From contig JAFMOC010000090.1 in assembly GCA_019802505.1 (NCBI GenBank), positions 957,501-1,021,500 on the forward strand: 64,000 nt of DNA, given 5' to 3'. Under the pieces are notes generated by a model that was not told the DNA's origin, did no database searches, and was given only the letters and a program-made list of their open reading frames with translations. The position numbers were made by a program, and so were the translations under genes. Source of the DNA: Corydoras sp. C115. Lineage: Eukaryota > Chordata > Actinopteri > Siluriformes > Callichthyidae. Position 1 is the stretch's first letter. Every line of letters begins with the position of its first letter. Shown here piece after piece: positions 21,851-35,600 of this stretch.

Positions 21851-23172
21851 GTACCAGCAAACAATGCCGCCTGGGAGGGGAGGCAAAACCAGGGTGTGGG
21901 TGCGTGGACGTCCCAGTGTCCCAGAGGAGCCAGAGTACGTGAGGTTCTTCAGGAGGTTCTTCAGGAAGGCATGTGCAGGTGCCTATACACTGAACAGTGG
22001 ATGTCAGGAAAGTGTGTGGGGCAGCGCGAGAAGGGAGGTGAAAGCAAAGAATTGGGAAAGGTAATTGAGGTCCAAGGGTGAGCCAGGGGACGGGACTTCA
22101 GCAGTCAGGTGGAGAGTGCATATCGGGAACCTATGGGCTCCAAGTTGGAGCCACGTGCATGGAGGCAGAAAATACACCTCCACAATACACCCCAAAGAGG
22201 TCGGTGGGCATTGTGGCAGCATCATGTAGGGAATACGGAACCGCGGGCGTGGGAAAGGTAACTGGCACCTGCCAGATGTTCGGCTAATGGTCTGTGTGCA
22301 GGTATTTGACGAGAGGCGAGAAGCCGAACATTCAGAGAGTTCCAGCAGCGACAGGAAAGAGGTGTCGGCATCTGGGGCAGTTACATCATCCAGCACAATG
22401 TATGTATTTCAATTTGTGACTAAATCTCATTGCTGGGACTTTGGCCTTAACCTTCCCCTCAGACCTAGTTGCACTTTTTACGCAATTACAATGACTTTCA
22501 TTTCTACTGTACCTTTTATCTTCCTTCTTCTGTCATTATTTATTTGTCTTTCTCTTTTATTCATTCCTTTTCCGGCACAGACTTTCCTTTTGCACAGGTT
22601 TTGGTACCAGTTAATGGCTGCGGTGTCCTTGAATGAAGGCCTTAACCACTGTGTCCTCCAAGGGATTGTTTTTTAATGTCCAGCTCATTTAAGTTACTTT
22701 GGACAAAAGGCTAAAAGAAAGAACTTTTCAGGTTCCTATTAGGGCACAGTTCACCTTCAGCTCAGTGATGCCTGCAGGACTAAAGAGAAAATTGGAACGG
22801 GAAACTTATTTTGTCAGCCACAGCTACTAAAATACAGAGGGCTTAATTGGTTATGAGCCTAAAGGTGAAAGTCTTAAGGTGCAATTATTTCATGAAAAAA
22901 AAAGGCTTGGGTTAATTTACAGCATTTGCCAGATGTTCTTATGGCTGATGGAAACTTCTGTATACAGTAGAGCAGGTATCATGGACTGTGCAAGTGGTTT
23001 ACACTTCTGGCGTGTTGTTATCTCAGTGATGGAAAACGCTTTGCAATGCTGGCTGAAACTCATCTAGATAGACATCAACAGTCAGACGTTGGTCACTATC
23101 TCGGTGGTGAATCACCAACATAATCTCAGTGGTGATTGGACAACGTGTGTTCTATTAAACGCTGAATAGAAC

Positions 23173-23517
23173 ATTCATTCATTATCTTCCGCTTTATCCT
23201 CTATTAGGGTCACGGGGGGGTTCCCCATGCCCATCCAGGGGAGAACGTTTCGGGCGCTGGGCAGATACACCCAGGACAGGGCGCCAATCTATCGCTGGGC
23301 ACACACTCACTCACACAGACACACTCCATATGGGGCAATTTGGAGAACTCAATTGACTTGATCCATGTTTTTGGACTGTGGGAGGAAACCGGAGAACCCG
23401 GAGGACACCCACGCAGACACGGGGAGGACATGGAAACTCCACCCAGATGGGGATTCGAACCGGGAACCCCTAGTGCTGAGAGGCGAACGTGCTAACCACT
23501 AAGCCACCGTGCCGCAT
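23173..23517 (-). mobile_element. S1 SINE
   Basis: Target-site duplication CTGAATAGAAC at 23162-23172 and 23518-23528. Confidence 0.93.
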
Positions 23518-24959
23518 CTGAATAGAACTGAACGCTATTAAATCTGACTGCATTTGTACAGAGAATACAGATACATAGTCTACACTATACTGTGGGTTCT
23601 CCATTCACAGTCCAATGGAGAACCTCATGGAGCAGCACATTGAGTCCCAAAAGGCGTGCTATTCCCATCTTTACAAAAGCACACACACATACCGTAAATC
23701 AAGCTGCATAGAGCCAACCGATTCACTTCAGGTGTCATAAGATTACAATGATTAAAATCAGGATTTCATTTAATTTGATCAGCCTTAAATCTTTTAAGGT
23801 CACAATCTGCTCATTCCTTATTAAATGATGTGACGCTCCATCTGTTCTAAAGGAGGTAGACTCCCGTTATTCTGGATTTTGAACCAGAAGGTGTTTATGA
23901 TTTATATGTAGCCACCAAATCTACACATCATTATTAAACATTAAGACTCATGGGTCTGAGTTGCACCTCTGTGCCAGAGCTTTACATCATACTGTGACAG
24001 AGAAGCTCTTCTTTATTATTTTTAGAATAAAATATTCTACATTTAAATGAATAGGGTTTTTTTCGCTTGCACATAGAAAGTCTGAGTGACTTCATAAACA
24101 TTGTTCCAGCAGTTTTTCTGAACCCAAAGTGCTAATGATTTCGGTACTCGATATAGTCGTAGGTTCTGTGGCTTATAATAAACCCCATTGTCTGGGACCT
24201 TTAGGAATGTTTATCTTAAGGGATTGCTTATTAAGAGGTTAAGTGTGTCACATTTAGTAAAATTGTCCCTCTGAGAGAGTTGAACAACTGTGTAAACTCC
24301 CATCACCGGGCAGTGAGTCAGTGTGTGGTCATGGGTGTGAGGTGGGGGGGGTGAGTGGCTGAAATGGGTTGTTAGAAAATCATGCATAACATTGAGTATA
24401 AGCAGAAGAGATTAAAGTGAAAAAAAAGCAAGTTCTGAAATGTATATCTAGGTCAAGAACAACAATGAAGAGGTCTGATATCTTTAGAGGTTTTGGGATT
24501 TACTTGTTGTAGGTGGTTGGATTCAGAGGTGCTGGGAAATTCAGGCTGGTCCTTCAGATTAATCTAATTTGGAAGTGAGAGGTTTTTAGGCTCTTTGCAG
24601 TTATAACAGGTCAGAAGGTGGTCTAATGGGGCAGTGGGTCACATTCCACAGCACAGTTCCACAGATTCCTGGTTCGATCGTTGGCTCCAGTCACCGTCTG
24701 TGCAGTTAAACAAATGTTTTATCCCGAGTCCAAGTGGGTTTAATTTGGGCCCTCCATTTTCCGTTTACCTCCAAAAAGCATGCTGTTGGGAAAATTGCAC
24801 TTGTTAAATCACCCCGTTTGGAGTGAATGTGTGTGTGATTATGTGTTTAAACTCTGATTGTGGAGCCTCAGCCAATCACACATCTAAAAAAAAAAAAAAG
24901 AACGGTCAGAAATATAATAGTGATTGACAGAGGTTACATCAGTGGGTCAGAGGACCATG

Positions 24960-25180
24960 AGAAGCAATGTTCAGGTGGATGAATGGAACAACAGTAATGA
25001 ATGGGTGAATAGGTTGGTGGACATTTGAATGGATCAATGGATGGAGGCATGGATGAAGAAATATGTGAATGGAATAGATAGATGGATACATAGATAAACA
25101 GATGGTGGATGGAAAAAAACTGGTTAACGGGTTGGATAGGTGGATGAATAGACTGATGAGTGGATTGATGGGTTAAGATA
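24960..25180. repeat. Degenerate (GGAT)n minisatellite
   Basis: Many imperfect GGATGGAT/GAATGG units in the rgs12-dok7 intergenic region, with no attached SINE body seen. Confidence 0.7.
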
Positions 25181-25512
25181 CTAAAGCCTGGTTTAAGCTC
25201 ATTAGTTAATTTGCTGCTGAGGGCAGTTTCCTACCAGTAGGTTGTGGATTTTTGTGTAGTTGTATTCCAGTTTTCGGCGCCTTGTTTGCCTTCGGATGGT
25301 TGTTTTAACTAGAATTATGACAAACTTACAGTATAGAAAAACAATAGACTCATTAATACTGATCAGTTTATTAGCCTCAACTAGTTAATTTGTTTACAGG
25401 TCTGAGTTCGCTTCGGGGTCCTGGCTGTGGTGATACTTCAACACTGCATAACCTGTCAAAATATTAGGCTTTGGCGCCAAAGGATCTGCACTGACGTCCA
25501 AACCCATGCCAC

Positions 25513-25693
25513 CATAAATACACGGGGGCCAGGTTGTTCACGTCGACGCCCACCGACGATGGAGGCAGTCTGAAAGAGTTCGAGGTTAACAGCGTACACC
25601 ATGTGCAGACAACCGTTAAAGCTATTTTGAACTGGAACTCCACTCACTCGCTCACTCTCTCAACTTGTGCACACACACACACACACACAGCTG
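25513..25693 (+). promoter_or_regulatory. Putative dok7 proximal promoter
   Basis: A TATA-like CATAAATA lies at 25513-25520 and a CAGCTG E-box at 25688-25693, 20 bases before the ATG. The arrangement fits muscle expression, but both motifs are short and could be chance. Confidence 0.3.
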
Positions 25694-25712
25694 TTGGGAA
25701 CCATGACACAAG

Positions 25713-25766
25713 ATGACCGATACAGTGGTCGTCGAGGGACAAGTGAGGCTCCGTGAAGGAAAAAAG
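25713..25766 (+). CDS. dok7: dok7 exon 1 (start codon)
   Basis: Encodes MTDTVVVEGQVRLREGKK, matching the human N-terminus MTEAALVEGQVKLRDGKK. Donor AAG|GTTGCC. Intron 1 is only 115 bp. Confidence 0.95.
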
Positions 25767-26528
25767 GTTGCCCTGAATTATTCTGTTTTTTTTGGAGATA
25801 CCTTCTTGCTAATGAAGTTTTGTGGTGAGGTAAATGTGGCTTTACAGGAATCAGACGTTTGTCTTTCTCTCTGCTCTACAGTGGAAGAACAGATGGGTGG
25901 TCCTGCGGAAGCCCTCGCCTGTAGCAGGTAAGCTAACAGCACGGTGTGTTTTTAAACCCAATAGAAATACAGAGACTATGGAGCTCTGGTAAAGTGAGGC
26001 GCCGTTGCCTGAGTGGAATTGGAGATGTCGGCATCCTCATGACGTCAGAGATCCACACTATCGGCACGTGCTTTAAGCCTCTGGAGTCTCGCTGGTTGGA
26101 GAACATATATGGACAAAACAGAACAAGTTATTAAAGCGAGATTTAACGATAAAACCAAGGTCTCTGTGTGAGAGATCGACCTGCGAGTGCAGATTGTATT
26201 CCCTTCTCTCTCACTGTGATGTTCTTTATCTACTTTCTCATTGTCATGCTTTCCCATAACATCAATGGTAATGTTTATACAAATAAGTCCATTCTCTCTC
26301 TCTCTCGCTCTTTCTTTTCTCTCACACACACGCTCTCACATTCACATTTTCTTTATTTCATTTTTGCTTACATTTTCTCTATTCAGTGTCTAATTCCCTA
26401 TTCTGACTTTTACTCTCTCCCCGTTTCTCTCTCTCTCGCTCTTTCTCCCTCTCTCTCACTCTTTATCTAATTCTCTTATATTTTATATTTATATCTATTC
26501 TATTTTATACTACTTTTCATATATAGTC

Positions 26529-26600
<72 letters not shown>

Positions 26601-29600
26601 CTTAAATTTATTTTATATACTGTATATACATATATTCATATATTATATTTATAGATACATATTCTATATTTTATTTATATTTGTAGTGGTATATTATATA
26701 TATATTATATATATTCATAGGTGTATACTGTATTATATTTCACATAGGGATATGTGTAATTCTCATTCTCTTCTTGAAAATGTAAATAAAATAAAATAAA
26801 ATTATAAAAAATTTTAAAAAATTATAAAAAATAAAAAATTAAAATAACAGGGTAATCGGGGTCCGTGACCCATAATTTCGTTCCTATCTCATGTAACACA
26901 CGTGATATTAATGATAATAAAATTTTCTTGAATCTTGAATCTTGCGCTCTCATTATTTCCTCTTCTATTTATTCTATTTGTGAGTTCCCTATTCTCTCTC
27001 TCTCTTCCATCTCTATTCTTTTTCTTACTTTGATCTTCCATTTTTTTAACTGTCTAATTTCCCCATACTTTTCTCTCTCTCTCTCTCACTTTCTTTCTCC
27101 TCACCATCTTTTCCATCTTTCTCTCCCTTATTTTCATTATCTGATCTTTCTCTCTCCCTCTCTTTCTCCGTCTCTCATCCACCATCTCGCTCTCACATTC
27201 TCTGCCACTTTTTGATCCATTCTCACTCACATGAATTTTATAGAGAAGTTCTGAACAGCAGTGAAAACCTCATTTAACCTTCTGTGCACAGTTATTGTTG
27301 TAAAAGTTCTCTCTTTGATGACATCACTACGGTGTAGTGTCATGTTAGGCCTCTCTCACTTGCTCTTTTTCTCTATCGCATTGTTCTGCGTCTTTTGTTC
27401 TGTAACGAGTCACGTCTTCACCAGCTGTTATTTGAAATCATTCTCCGTCTCCGTAGTACCTCGTACGGCAGCTGCTCGCTGCTTCAGTCGTGCTAACAGA
27501 CCCGCAGTAAACCCTCTATAACTTGTGTCTGCGAATAAAAAAAACAGACTGATGTGATCTAATCTCAAACTCCGGAAATCCCCGTCTGTTGGTTCGGTTA
27601 CACCCGGAGCATTTGTTCTCATTCATTTGATAGAACGCTGAGGGGACATGAATTCCGACCAACATTCTGATTCATCTCAAAGTGAAGCTAAGCTCCGGCA
27701 ACCCAATCATTTTCCCTGAAATGGATCGATAAAGCAAATCCTTTAAATAAAATAAAATAAAGATGCTGATGAAAATGTGTATTCACCAGTCAAAAGTGTG
27801 GACACGCCCCCTTCTTGCTCCATTCTCTATTTCCTCCACTTACCATATAGATGAACTTTGTCATTTTACAATTACAGATTGTAGTCCATCTGTGTTCTTT
27901 GTTGTTGTTAGTCCCCTGTTGGTTCTCTGTTCTCTGTTGGTTTTCAGGAGCATCACAGAACAGGTATCATTTGGGTGGTGGATTGTTGATTGTCAGTTCT
28001 GCAGTGACACTGATGTGGTGAGGGGGTGTTTTAGTGCAGCAGTGCTGCTGGAGTTTCATTTAAACACCTCAGTGACACTGCTGGGATAGGACTAATGCAC
28101 TGATCAAATAATACCTGCTCTCTGGGGGTACTATTGCAGTCCTGGCCATTAGAGAACAGAGTACACAGTATGTACTGTAGTCCACATACAGATAGACTAA
28201 AGAATGGAACTGTAGAACTACAAAGTCCATCTTTTCAGTAAGTAAAAGTGAGGACATGGACAGTAATTGTACGTGTTTTGTGTACGTGTTTTAGACTGCT
28301 TGTGTGTGCTGGTGTATAAAGAGCGCTCTGAGAGGAATAAAGGGCACCGGGAGAGGATGCAGCTCACGCTGGGTGATATCTGCGGGCTGGAGCTGCTGCA
28401 GGGTTATGAGGGAATGAACTACTCCCTCACTCTGCTCTGCCTCACCCAGTCACTCACGCTCGCCTTCGACAGCAAAGAAAACCTCCTGGCCTGGGACACC
28501 CGCATTCGCTACAGCCTCGGAGAGGGTGAGGGCGCTCCTTTAAGTAACTGGTCCCTACACTCTTAACAAAAGCTTAATAAACTGTCATTTATAATGCATT
28601 ATGTCACTTTGTGTTATAAAACTTTGTCATATTGTAACGACAATATAAATAAGTGCAACTCTGAATATCTCAGAGGTTTATGACATGTTATGAAGCACCC
28701 TGAATACTAAATAAAGCTTTATGAATGCACTTATAATGCCTTATGAATATTGGATTAAGTCAGCACTGGTATATCTTCAGTGGAGGACCTTAATATTGAT
28801 ACTGGAAGGCCGTGTCCAACATGTTCCTCATATAAGCATGATCCACATACTTCTGGCTATTTCGAGTACGACTAAAATAAGTTGTGGCTCTTGTTCAGTC
28901 CACAGGTTCAACGTGAGCGTGCAGCCAGGCACTGTGTTGGAAAGTGGCCCAGCATCCCTGCATTTGTGCAACAACATGCTGGCTCTAGCCAGAGACCTTC
29001 CTCCAGCTGTGATGGGTCACTGGAGGTTCGCTGACCTCAGGCGCTACGGAGCAGTGCCACATGGATTTATCTTCGAGGGGGGAACTCGCTGTGGCTACTG
29101 TGAGTCTTATTGGCTTGTTTCCTATTTCTCATTTCAGTTCTCATGCTGTGTCTGCAGTACAATCACAATCGCAGTCGATTCTGCTGGAGAAACGTAGCAC
29201 CTTGCTGTATTTCAAAATGCAAAATGTTATGTAATAAAAAAATACCATTTTAGAAATTAAAAATAGGACTTGGGCGGCACGGTGGCTTAGTGGTCAGCAC
29301 GTTCGCCTCTCAGCGCTAGGGATTCCCGGTTCGAATCCCCATCTGGGTGGAGTTTCCATGTTCTCCCCGTGTCCGCGTGGGTTTCCTCCGGGTTCTCCGG
29401 TTTCCTCCCACAGTCCAAAAACATGGATCAAGTCAATTGAGTTCTCCAAATTGCCCCATATAGAGTGTGTCTGTGTGTGTGTGTGAGTGTGTGCCCAGCG
29501 ATAGATTGGCGCCCTGTCCTGGGTGTATCTGCGCAGCACCCGAGACGTTCTCCCCTGGATGGGCATGGGGAACCCAATGGATGGATGGATGGACTCGGAA

Positions 29601-32600
29601 TAGGAGAAAGAAAGTGCAATCATTTTGTATGTGTGCAAAGTATATAATTTTAAGTTCTTATTCGTTGTTGAAAAATGTACAGCACTATGGTTAATGCATG
29701 TTGTGTTTGGAGTGCTCTATAAATAAAAGTTACTTACCTACTTACTTACTACTTATGCAGTGTGTAGTAATATACACCAAACATTCAGAATCAGGATAAC
29801 ATGTGATCTCAAAGATTTTGACAGTGGGATGGTTGTTGACACCAAGTGGAATAATTTCTATTATTTAATTTATTTCATCTCATGGGTTTACCTGTGCCAT
29901 CCAGGGTAGAATGATCACGACCCATTGCTGGACACAAGCTTACTTTCTCAGAGACACACCGTATATCGAGGCAAATTAGCAGCTAATTTACCTTGAGTCC
30001 ATGTATTGGACTGTGGAAGCAACCCGGAGAAAACCCATTCGGACACGGGGAGAACATGAGAACTCCACCCAGATCGGGATTCGAACCTGAATTCCCAGCA
30101 CAGAGAGGTGGACGTTGCAACCACTATGGATTTACCGGCATCTTAAATGGCCTTTATACTTTAAATATATATATTTATATATTGGTCTAAATCATAAAAT
30201 GAATAAGCTACATATTTTCTTATTAAAAGCTTTAAGCCTGCAACATGACAGCAAGTCATAGGAACTGTATTTTATTTATTTCTATAAACCAGTGAACCAT
30301 GAGATTGGGGCTGGAGAGCAGGTCAGAAGCCCTGGGCTGCATCCTCCCTTTATGTTTGTTCAAAGCTCCTTAGTTCCTCTCATTTTCACATGGAGTTATT
30401 GACATTCCAAGTGTTGGAAGTAGCAGGAGGAGTCCTGCCAAGAGTCCAGTGTGAAAGTCAAATCCACTCTGACTTTACTTTCTCTTTACCCACGTCTCTC
30501 TCTCTCTCACTCTCTCTCTCTCTCACTCTCTGATTATATTCCTCGTGTGCGCTTCAGCTCGCTGCCCAGTCTTCAGTAATAAGCGATCGGCTCCAGTGTG
30601 AACTCATTGCATTAACACTACTGAAGCTCACCAGCTGCCGTAACTAGCTGCCGATGTTCTTCTGTATCTTGAGCTCCAGAAAACCTGGACTCACATTAGG
30701 CTTCTTTTCACAAGCCCAGTCCTGCGATAATGAAATTTCCCTTTGATGTATCTCTTTAATTAACTCGTTTCTGGTGATGGAGGTGGGTGTGTGGTGCATT
30801 TAGGGAATGCTCAGCTGCTACACCAGGCTATGAAAGGCTCGGCTCGATTTTATAGGTCTGGTGGGAGGGAGGTTCGTTATTGGCCAATTGCCAACTGTAG
30901 ATGTTCAAATAACTGAGAAAGGACGGGGACTCATACACCATATAACCAAAAGTACACCCCCCCCCCACACACACACACACACACATACACACACTCAATA
31001 CCTGATTTTTAAACTTAGTATTGGTAAAGTGACAGCATAATGAGACATTATAGTATTTTTTGCATTTATTTTTTTAGTACTCTTGAGTATTGTGAATCAA
31101 AAGTGGAAGCACAGACAAACTCCAAGGGTCCTAACATACACCCTGTGCATGGTGCATCGCGATGCCCATTGTCATCTTGCAGTCTATTTTCACTTCTTGC
31201 ACTTGCATCGTTTAAATAGTGACACTGTTTGAGAATATTTCTACCCTGATGGGTGTGGTAGTCTTGAAATGAGGTGCAGATAAATTACTGTTGTGTTCTC
31301 TTCACAGCGGCTAATATAGACTGCACGATGATCATTAGCAAATGTCTTAATTACGCTCTATTGCCTTCGGTTCCATCTTTTCTCCCAAAGTGATTCACTT
31401 ATGCCACTGCCGCAAGTGTGCATTTATCACTTTGCATAAATTCGTTGCCCCATTATGTTGTATTGGTATACGATCATATCTGATCTTTCGATTTATTAAA
31501 ATCGACATAACTGGAACCTTCTGCGCAAATAATCATGATTCCAGGCTTTTATTCGTGAAGGTTAATTCACCTTCTGCAGAAAACTCTGAATGGTAATAGT
31601 CTCTTTTCTCTGGCTGTTATACCTCTCACGACTGTAAAGCTCTAATAAGCTGTTCACTAAGTACTTTCCGGCTCGACTTGACTGCTCACACCTTTTCTTA
31701 CTTTTTAATGATATTCCTCATGATGTCTTGTTACTCTGCAAAGGATCTAACTGCTGCTTGTGTGCAAAATGGCCCTCTGTAACCCGAGGAAAATGCGTAG
31801 AACTTATCACATTATAAAAAGAGAAACTTTAATGGGTACAAGTGGGTTCCACACGTCCACCTCCCTGTGAGCATAATTAAGGGAATATAGCAAACTTTTA
31901 GTTCCTGGTTTTATTTTCAGCTAAGATCAGAGAACTAATGTAAATATGAGTCATTAATATCTTAAAGGACTAAAGTTTAATATGAACTATTTGTTAGCTT
32001 TGGATATATTTTTTTTACTTTATTTTACTTGTATTTACAGGATTGTTTAAATACGTGTCATATATGGATTTTAAATTTTTATTTTTCCATGAGAGAAAGC
32101 AATAGTCGATAAACTTGGTGTTCTTATCAAAATTGCTGCAGGTTCATTGGTTCTGCTGCTAAACTTTAAAACACTTTAAAACTCACTGAATATTTCAATA
32201 AAAACATGAACTTACCTATTCATCATGCAGCAGGGCAACATTATGTGGTACAAATTTTGAGTTTATTTCCAACCCTATATCCAGGGGAGAACGTTTCGGG
32301 CACTGGGCAAATACACCCAGGACAGGGCGCCAATTCATCACTGGGCACACACTCACACACACAAACACACACACACTATATAGCGGCAATTTATAGTAAC
32401 CATTTCAACTTAAATCCATTTTTTTGGACGGTGGGAGGAAGCCAAAGAAACCGGAAGAAACTCACAAGGCCACTGTTTTACTAGAAAGAAAGGAACGTCT
32501 CAGTTGTTCCCAATAAAGCTCTCTTCAAGTTATCTTGTCTTATTATGATAACTGACCTCAGAGTCAGCGATGGATTGGCGCCCTGTCCTGGGTCTATCTG

Positions 32601-35600
32601 CCCAGCGCCCGGGACGTTCTCCCCTGGATGGGCATGGGGAACCCCACCGCGACCCTAGTGGAGGATAAAGCGGGAGATAGTGAATGAATGAATGACCTCA
32701 GAGTTCTCATGTCCCCTAACTGTGTGATTCTGCTTTTCATTCTTTCACTGTTCTGTTGTTTTGTTCTGAGGACTCTTGGCTTGGCTGAGGACAAGGGCCC
32801 TTGATTTAGAGGGTACACTTTGGGTGAGTTGTCCTCGGGAACAAATTTAATCTCAAGACAGCGTAGTGCAATTTTATTGGCTGCTGTAATGTTTATGTCC
32901 CTTTCATATAGTTTAGAGTATCGGTTAAGTTTGTGACGAAAACAGCCCAGTCATCCCACATGATTATAAAGTGCCATGATGATGCTCTGACAGTGACTCC
33001 GATTATATCGCTTTGTCCCCAAAGCACTTGTTCTTAAACCTTAAAACCACACAATGTTAAAAGTACTCAATGCTGCAGCCTTACTCTTTGTGATCACACC
33101 ATTTGTTCCAGATTTGTGTCCAAACTTCAGTCCACAGAGTCGCATTCTTGTCCAATTCTTTATCTGTTCAGCAGACGTTACATTACCGATTGCCAAACAG
33201 CATTTTTCTATCTGCTTCTGCTAATCTGGAAGCAGCTTAGTTTTTTCTCTCAAGCTTCTTTGTCCTGTTGTTCTTTGTGAAAAAAAATGCCAGACGCCAC
33301 AAGACAAAGAGTATCAGACTGAGTAGCACACAATACCATGCTTTATATAACCAGGACTTTATTTATATTGAACACTTTGTTAGAAAATCCTTTCAAACAG
33401 TGGTGGAATTTACCAGATGTAGCCCGACTGCCTCAAGTCTTGTCATGCTGTGTGTTCATGGGTGCACTTGGAATTATAGATTCAAGACTTTGAATTGTGG
33501 GAAAATTGATGTACCATCCATTATTTAGTCATCTACTTATCATGGTTGTAACGTGTTGTATCCTATCCCTGTACTCACTGGTCAAAAAGCAGAAACTGCC
33601 ATGATTTAGTGTCTTCACTTCACCAGAGTAAGCTGTGGAACTATGTAGAGAATATCAGAGTTCCATGAGACTAAGGGAGAAATGCAAACTTCCTCCAAAC
33701 TTCTTCAATCCTTGGATCATTGGCTCATTTTTCAATTTAAGACATTGGAGAATGAATGCAGACAGAAACAAATTTTTGACATTGCAGAAGCTCAACGATG
33801 TCCCGTCGCATGTGTGATGTAATCAAAATTAAAGCCTTAAATAATCTACCAACAACTAATTGAATAAAATAAATTTATTTGAAAAGAGAGAGCAAGAGAG
33901 AGAGAGATTCCAAATTCCACACCTTAAACACTGGTGTTAATGTTTGTCATGGAAACTGTTATAAAATTAATCCACACATTTTTTTCCCTCTATACCTTCT
34001 TGTAGGTTATAAAAAAGGTGTTAAAAAAAGGTTTCACTCTACTGCTGCAGCCAATGTTTTAGTTTTATAAATAAAAAAACATTTTTCATACTTGACCTTT
34101 CACTATCCATATATCTACCTGCTATATGCTCTCTGGTACTCTCACTGCCCACTGCCTGTCCCCTGTATAGAGGCAGGAGAGGGGTACAAGCTGCCCAATG
34201 TACAAACTCTCTCTGTCTTTTCCTCTCCATCTGTATTTCTGTCTCTCTCTGTTTCACTCTCTATCTCTATTCTCTGTCTTCTTCTATTTATTTCTCTTTC
34301 TGTCTCTGTCTCTGGTTCTGCCTGTTGGAATTCCGTTTTTCTCTTTCTATTACTTTCTACCGTTGACTTTTTCTCTGTCTCTATCTTTTTTATTTTCATC
34401 TCTATCCGTCTCTGTTTAAATCGCTCTCGCTCGCTCGCTCGTATACATTTATATTAGTTGTTGATAGATTATGAAACCTGTCACTCGCTCAGGTGCTTTA
34501 GTTATTTTCGTGAAAGCCTCTTGCTCTTATGGTGGAGGCCTTTCTGTCTCCATGGTGACGTCGAGGGATTTGAAACAGCTATATTTACCACATCAGAGAG
34601 CGCTGGAGCTCGAGGCCTCATTAGGCTCAGGAGAGAGGAACGCAGTGAGTTATCATACTGAGAATCGGAGAGACTGGGAACTCCGAGAACTGGAACTGTG
34701 ACATTTTTTTTGTCATTAACCAATAAATCCAAATTGTTCTTCTATGCCATAATTAATTACTCAATTGCTCATTTGTTTAGAACTTCAAGTTAAAGAATTA
34801 AAATCACAAAATACTTAAATATTACGCCTCCATGTTCTCAGTTGCACTTACTGTAAAAATGGACTTTGTAGTTCTACAAATCTCTTTGTGTTCCTGTGTG
34901 CTCTGTTCTCTAATCGTCAGGACCACAATGGTACCACCACAGAGCTGGGATTATTTGGTTGGTTGGTGTATTATTCCTATCCCAGCAGTGTGACTGAGGT
35001 GTCTAAATGAAACTACAGCAGCACTGCTGCACTAAAACCCCCTCACCACATCAGTGTCACTGCAGAACTGACAATAAACCATCAACCACCCAATCTTTTT
35101 GTTCATAAATACTCACTAGCTAACCCTGTTGTTGTCTTTGTCAATCCCCCGAAGGTGTTGAAACTGTATGTGATGAAATAATCTTCAGCCGGGTCAAGCA
35201 TGTGCAGTTTCGTATTTCAAAGCGCTGGCACATTGTTGAGTCTGTAAAAACAGGGCAGTAAATGCACCTGACCCTCTGACTGTACAGTAAGTACCGTGTG
35301 TTCTTAACCCATGTCAGCAGAAAGTCCTAAAACCACAATAAAAATGTTTGTACTGTACTTTACTGCATCATTGTCGAGACCTTGGTCTTTCCTCAGTTCT
35401 AAGCATGATGTCATCAACAACCAGATTTAAGGATTTAAGGTCTTTAAATAAATAATTGACTCATGTTCTGACTGAACAGTGAATCTCAGCCTGAACATCC
35501 ATGAGAGGTGATTAATCCATAGCCGGTTTGGTAATCGAAGTATTGTTGTAGCCCATCCTCCTTAAGGACAAGTTAGAGAATTATCATAGATACTGTAGCT

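Larger units (their letters stand above)
21452..25712. other. rgs12-dok7 intergenic region
   Basis: Holds S1 copies, a GC-rich patch at 21880-22400 with short open frames I cannot identify, and otherwise nothing. No kringle or trypsin-like protease exon (HGFAC) is recognisable. Confidence 0.6.

Noticed and set aside
22302..22399. Additional rgs12 exon encoding FDERREAEHSESSSSDRKEV
   Set aside because: It has an acceptor-like CAG, but its open frame does not match the phase of the 21180 donor and no good downstream donor or stop fits, so I did not annotate it as coding.
33268..33528. 86-residue ORF in dok7 intron 4
   Set aside because: No recognisable motif, no splice sites and intron-like composition, so a chance open frame.
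34142..34457. Low-complexity ORFs rich in Ser/Leu/Phe (plus) or Glu/Arg (minus)
   Set aside because: They come from a CT-rich tract and have no splice signals or motif support. The same applies to 26168-27215.
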